DNA of 64,000 bases. Origin: Mucilaginibacter sp. PAMC 26640 (GTDB lineage: Bacteria; Bacteroidota; Bacteroidia; Sphingobacteriales; Sphingobacteriaceae). A model generated the notes under the pieces. The model saw nothing but the letters and a program-made list of their open reading frames with translations. It was not told where the DNA came from and ran no database searches. The stretch lies in assembly GCA_001596135.1 (NCBI GenBank), contig CP014773.1, forward strand, positions 1,116,001 through 1,180,000, read 5' to 3'. A program made the position numbers and the translations under genes. Below, one piece after another: positions 62,349 through 64,000 of this stretch (the stretch's first letter is position 1; each line of letters opens with the position of its first letter).

Positions 62349-64000
62349 ATGCTTAGAACACACACCTGCGGGCAATTAAATATCAGCAATTTAGGGGAAA
62401 CAGTTACCCTTTGCGGATGGGTGCAAAAATCACGCGATTTGGGCGGTACCACTTTTATTGATGTACGCGACCGATACGGCTTAACCCAATTAGTTTTAAA
62501 TACAGACACTGATGCCGACCTGCGCGAAGCAGGCCGCCAGTTAGGGCGCGAGTTTGTTATTAAAGTTACCGGCAAGGTAGTGGAACGTTCTAACAAAAAC
62601 ACAAAAATCCCAACCGGTGAAGTAGAAATTACCGTTACCGAACTGGAAATATTAAACGCCGCCAAAATTCCTCCGTTTTTAATAGAGGATGAAACGGACG
62701 GTGGCGAAGAGTTACGTGCCAAATACCGCTACCTGGATCTGCGCCGTAATCCTATCCGGAATAACCTGGTTTTGCGCCATAAAATGGCACAGGAGATCCG
62801 AAGATATTTATCTGACCTGGATTTTATTGAAGTGGAAACCCCGGTGCTGATCAAATCTACCCCGGAAGGTGCACGTGATTTTGTGGTGCCAAGCCGCATG
62901 AACCCGGGAGAGTTTTACGCGTTGCCGCAATCGCCGCAAACTTTTAAACAATTGCTGATGGTAAGCGGGTTCGACCGTTACTTTCAAATTGTGAAATGCT
63001 TTCGGGATGAGGATCTGCGTGCCGACCGCCAGCCGGAGTTTACCCAGATAGACTGCGAAATGTCTTTCATCACGCAGGAGGATATCCTGAATATATTCGA
63101 GGGCCTTACGCGACATTTATTCCGCAACGTAAAAGGATTGGAACTGGGTGATTTTCCGCGTATGCAATATGCTGACGCGATGCGTTTATATGGTTCTGAT
63201 AAACCCGATACCCGTTTTGGGATGGAGTTTGTTGAACTGAACGATATGGTAAAAGGCAAAAACTTCAGCATTTTTGATAATGCGGAACTGGTTGTAGGCA
63301 TTAATGCCAAAGGCTGCGCCGGCTATACCCGCAAACAAATTGATGAACTTACCGAGTGGATGAAACGCCCTCAAATTGGCGCTACCGGTTTGATCTATGC
63401 ACGCCATAATGAAGATGGCACCATCAAATCATCGGTAGATAAGTTCTATAACGAAGAGGAACTGGCTAAATGGAGCGCTGCTTTCGGTACAGAAAAAGGT
63501 GATTTGATCCTGATCCTTGCCGGCTCCACCGACAAAGTACGCAAGCAACTGAACGAACTGCGCCTTGAAATTGGCGGCAGATTAGGCCTGCGCGATAAAA
63601 ATAAGTTTGCTCCGCTTTGGGTGCTGGATTTTCCGCTTTTAGAGTGGGACGAAGAAACAGAGCGTTACCATGCTATGCACCACCCATTTACCTCGCCAAA
63701 GCCGGAGGATATAGCAATGCTGGATACCGACCCTAAAAATGTACGCGCCAACGCTTATGATTTGGTGATCAACGGAACAGAAATTGGCGGCGGCTCTATT
63801 CGGATCCACGACCGTGCACTACAATCCCTGATGTTTAAACACCTGGGCTTTTCTGCAGAAGAAGCGCAAAAACAATTTGGCTTTTTAATGGATGCCTTTG
63901 AATACGGCGCACCTCCGCACGGTGGTATAGCCTTCGGTTTCGACAGGTTGACCTCCATTTTTGCAGGCCTTGATTCGATCCGTGATGTGATCGCTTTCCC
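62349..64000 (+). CDS. aspS: aspartyl-tRNA synthetase, incomplete at the window edge
   Basis: The first 550 codons of a class II synthetase. The N-terminal OB anticodon-binding domain (about residues 1-105) has [20 protein letters not shown] and RYGLTQLVL. Then come motif 1 ([20 protein letters not shown]), the [20 protein letters not shown] loop, motif 2 ([20 protein letters not shown]), the bacterial GAD insertion domain (about 280-420) and the start of motif 3 (GIAFGFDR near the end). It attaches Asp to its tRNA. Only the last few dozen residues are missing. No neighbour suggests more than a housekeeping role. Confidence 0.98.
   Translation, partial: MLRTHTCGQLNISNLGETVTLCGWVQKSRDLGGTTFIDVRDRYGLTQLVLNTDTDADLREAGRQLGREFVIKVTGKVVERSNKNTKIPTGEVEITVTELEILNAAKIPPFLIEDETDGGEELRAKYRYLDLRRNPIRNNLVLRHKMAQEIRRYLSDLDFIEVETPVLIKSTPEGARDFVVPSRMNPGEFYALPQSPQTFKQLLMVSGFDRYFQIVKCFRDEDLRADRQPEFTQIDCEMSFITQEDILNIFEGLTRHLFRNVKGLELGDFPRMQYADAMRLYGSDKPDTRFGMEFVELNDMVKGKNFSIFDNAELVVGINAKGCAGYTRKQIDELTEWMKRPQIGATGLIYARHNEDGTIKSSVDKFYNEEELAKWSAAFGTEKGDLILILAGSTDKVRKQLNELRLEIGGRLGLRDKNKFAPLWVLDFPLLEWDEETERYHAMHHPFTSPKPEDIAMLDTDPKNVRANAYDLVINGTEIGGGSIRIHDRALQSLMFKHLGFSAEEAQKQFGFLMDAFEYGAPPHGGIAFGFDRLTSIFAGLDSIRDVIAF

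Overview
The window reads as chromosome of a Bacteroidota bacterium, most likely Sphingobacteriaceae (Mucilaginibacter/Pedobacter type). The reasons are SusC/SusD pairs, a hybrid two-component regulator, an ECF sigma/FecR pair, many secreted glycoside hydrolases, -7 boxes of the form TAnnTTTG, several TTG starts and few Shine-Dalgarno sites. The genus is inferred from gene content only.

Left part (1-23.9 kb): a polysaccharide utilisation locus runs leftwards as susC, susD, a DUF3823 lipoprotein, a GH2 enzyme and a partial GH127-like enzyme. It is divergent from a 1329-residue hybrid two-component regulator that probably senses the glycan fragments. Next come a PAP2/vanadium-haloperoxidase lipoprotein, a divergent FG-GAP/ASPIC lipoprotein with a second GH2 enzyme, a DUF4965 'glutaminase-like' protein, and an ECF sigma factor with its FecR anti-sigma factor.

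Middle (24-43.5 kb): two SusD-less TonB-dependent receptors flank a nucleotide pyrophosphatase/phosphodiesterase. A leftward rhamnoside operon follows (GH106, a fucose/arabinose isomerase-family protein, GH78), divergent from an AraC regulator overlapped by a GH43-like enzyme. Behind these lies a decayed copy of an ECF sigma gene, closely similar to the intact one 20 kb away, then a GNAT acetyltransferase.

Right part (43.5-64 kb): housekeeping genes dominate: radA (with a palindromic element inside its reading frame), a MafI-like immunity protein, an FtsX/MacB-type permease, rng, a 29-residue AURKAIP1/COX24-like protein, a TPR protein, HU, mutY, ssb, an alpha/beta hydrolase, a thiE-like gene, a PafA-type phosphatase and an SGNH hydrolase. 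A TPP-riboswitch operon follows: TonB receptor, PnuC/PnuT-type transporter and, unexpectedly, an acyl-CoA-dehydrogenase-like flavoprotein. The window ends inside aspS.

The carbohydrate genes together suggest breakdown of a plant-type glycan rich in rhamnose, arabinose and galactose (inference). I saw no tRNA, rRNA, CRISPR array, intact transposon or prophage. The least ordinary signals are the palindrome inside radA, the enlarged TPP riboswitch and its third gene, the sigma-factor pseudogene, and the isomerase in the rhamnosidase operon.
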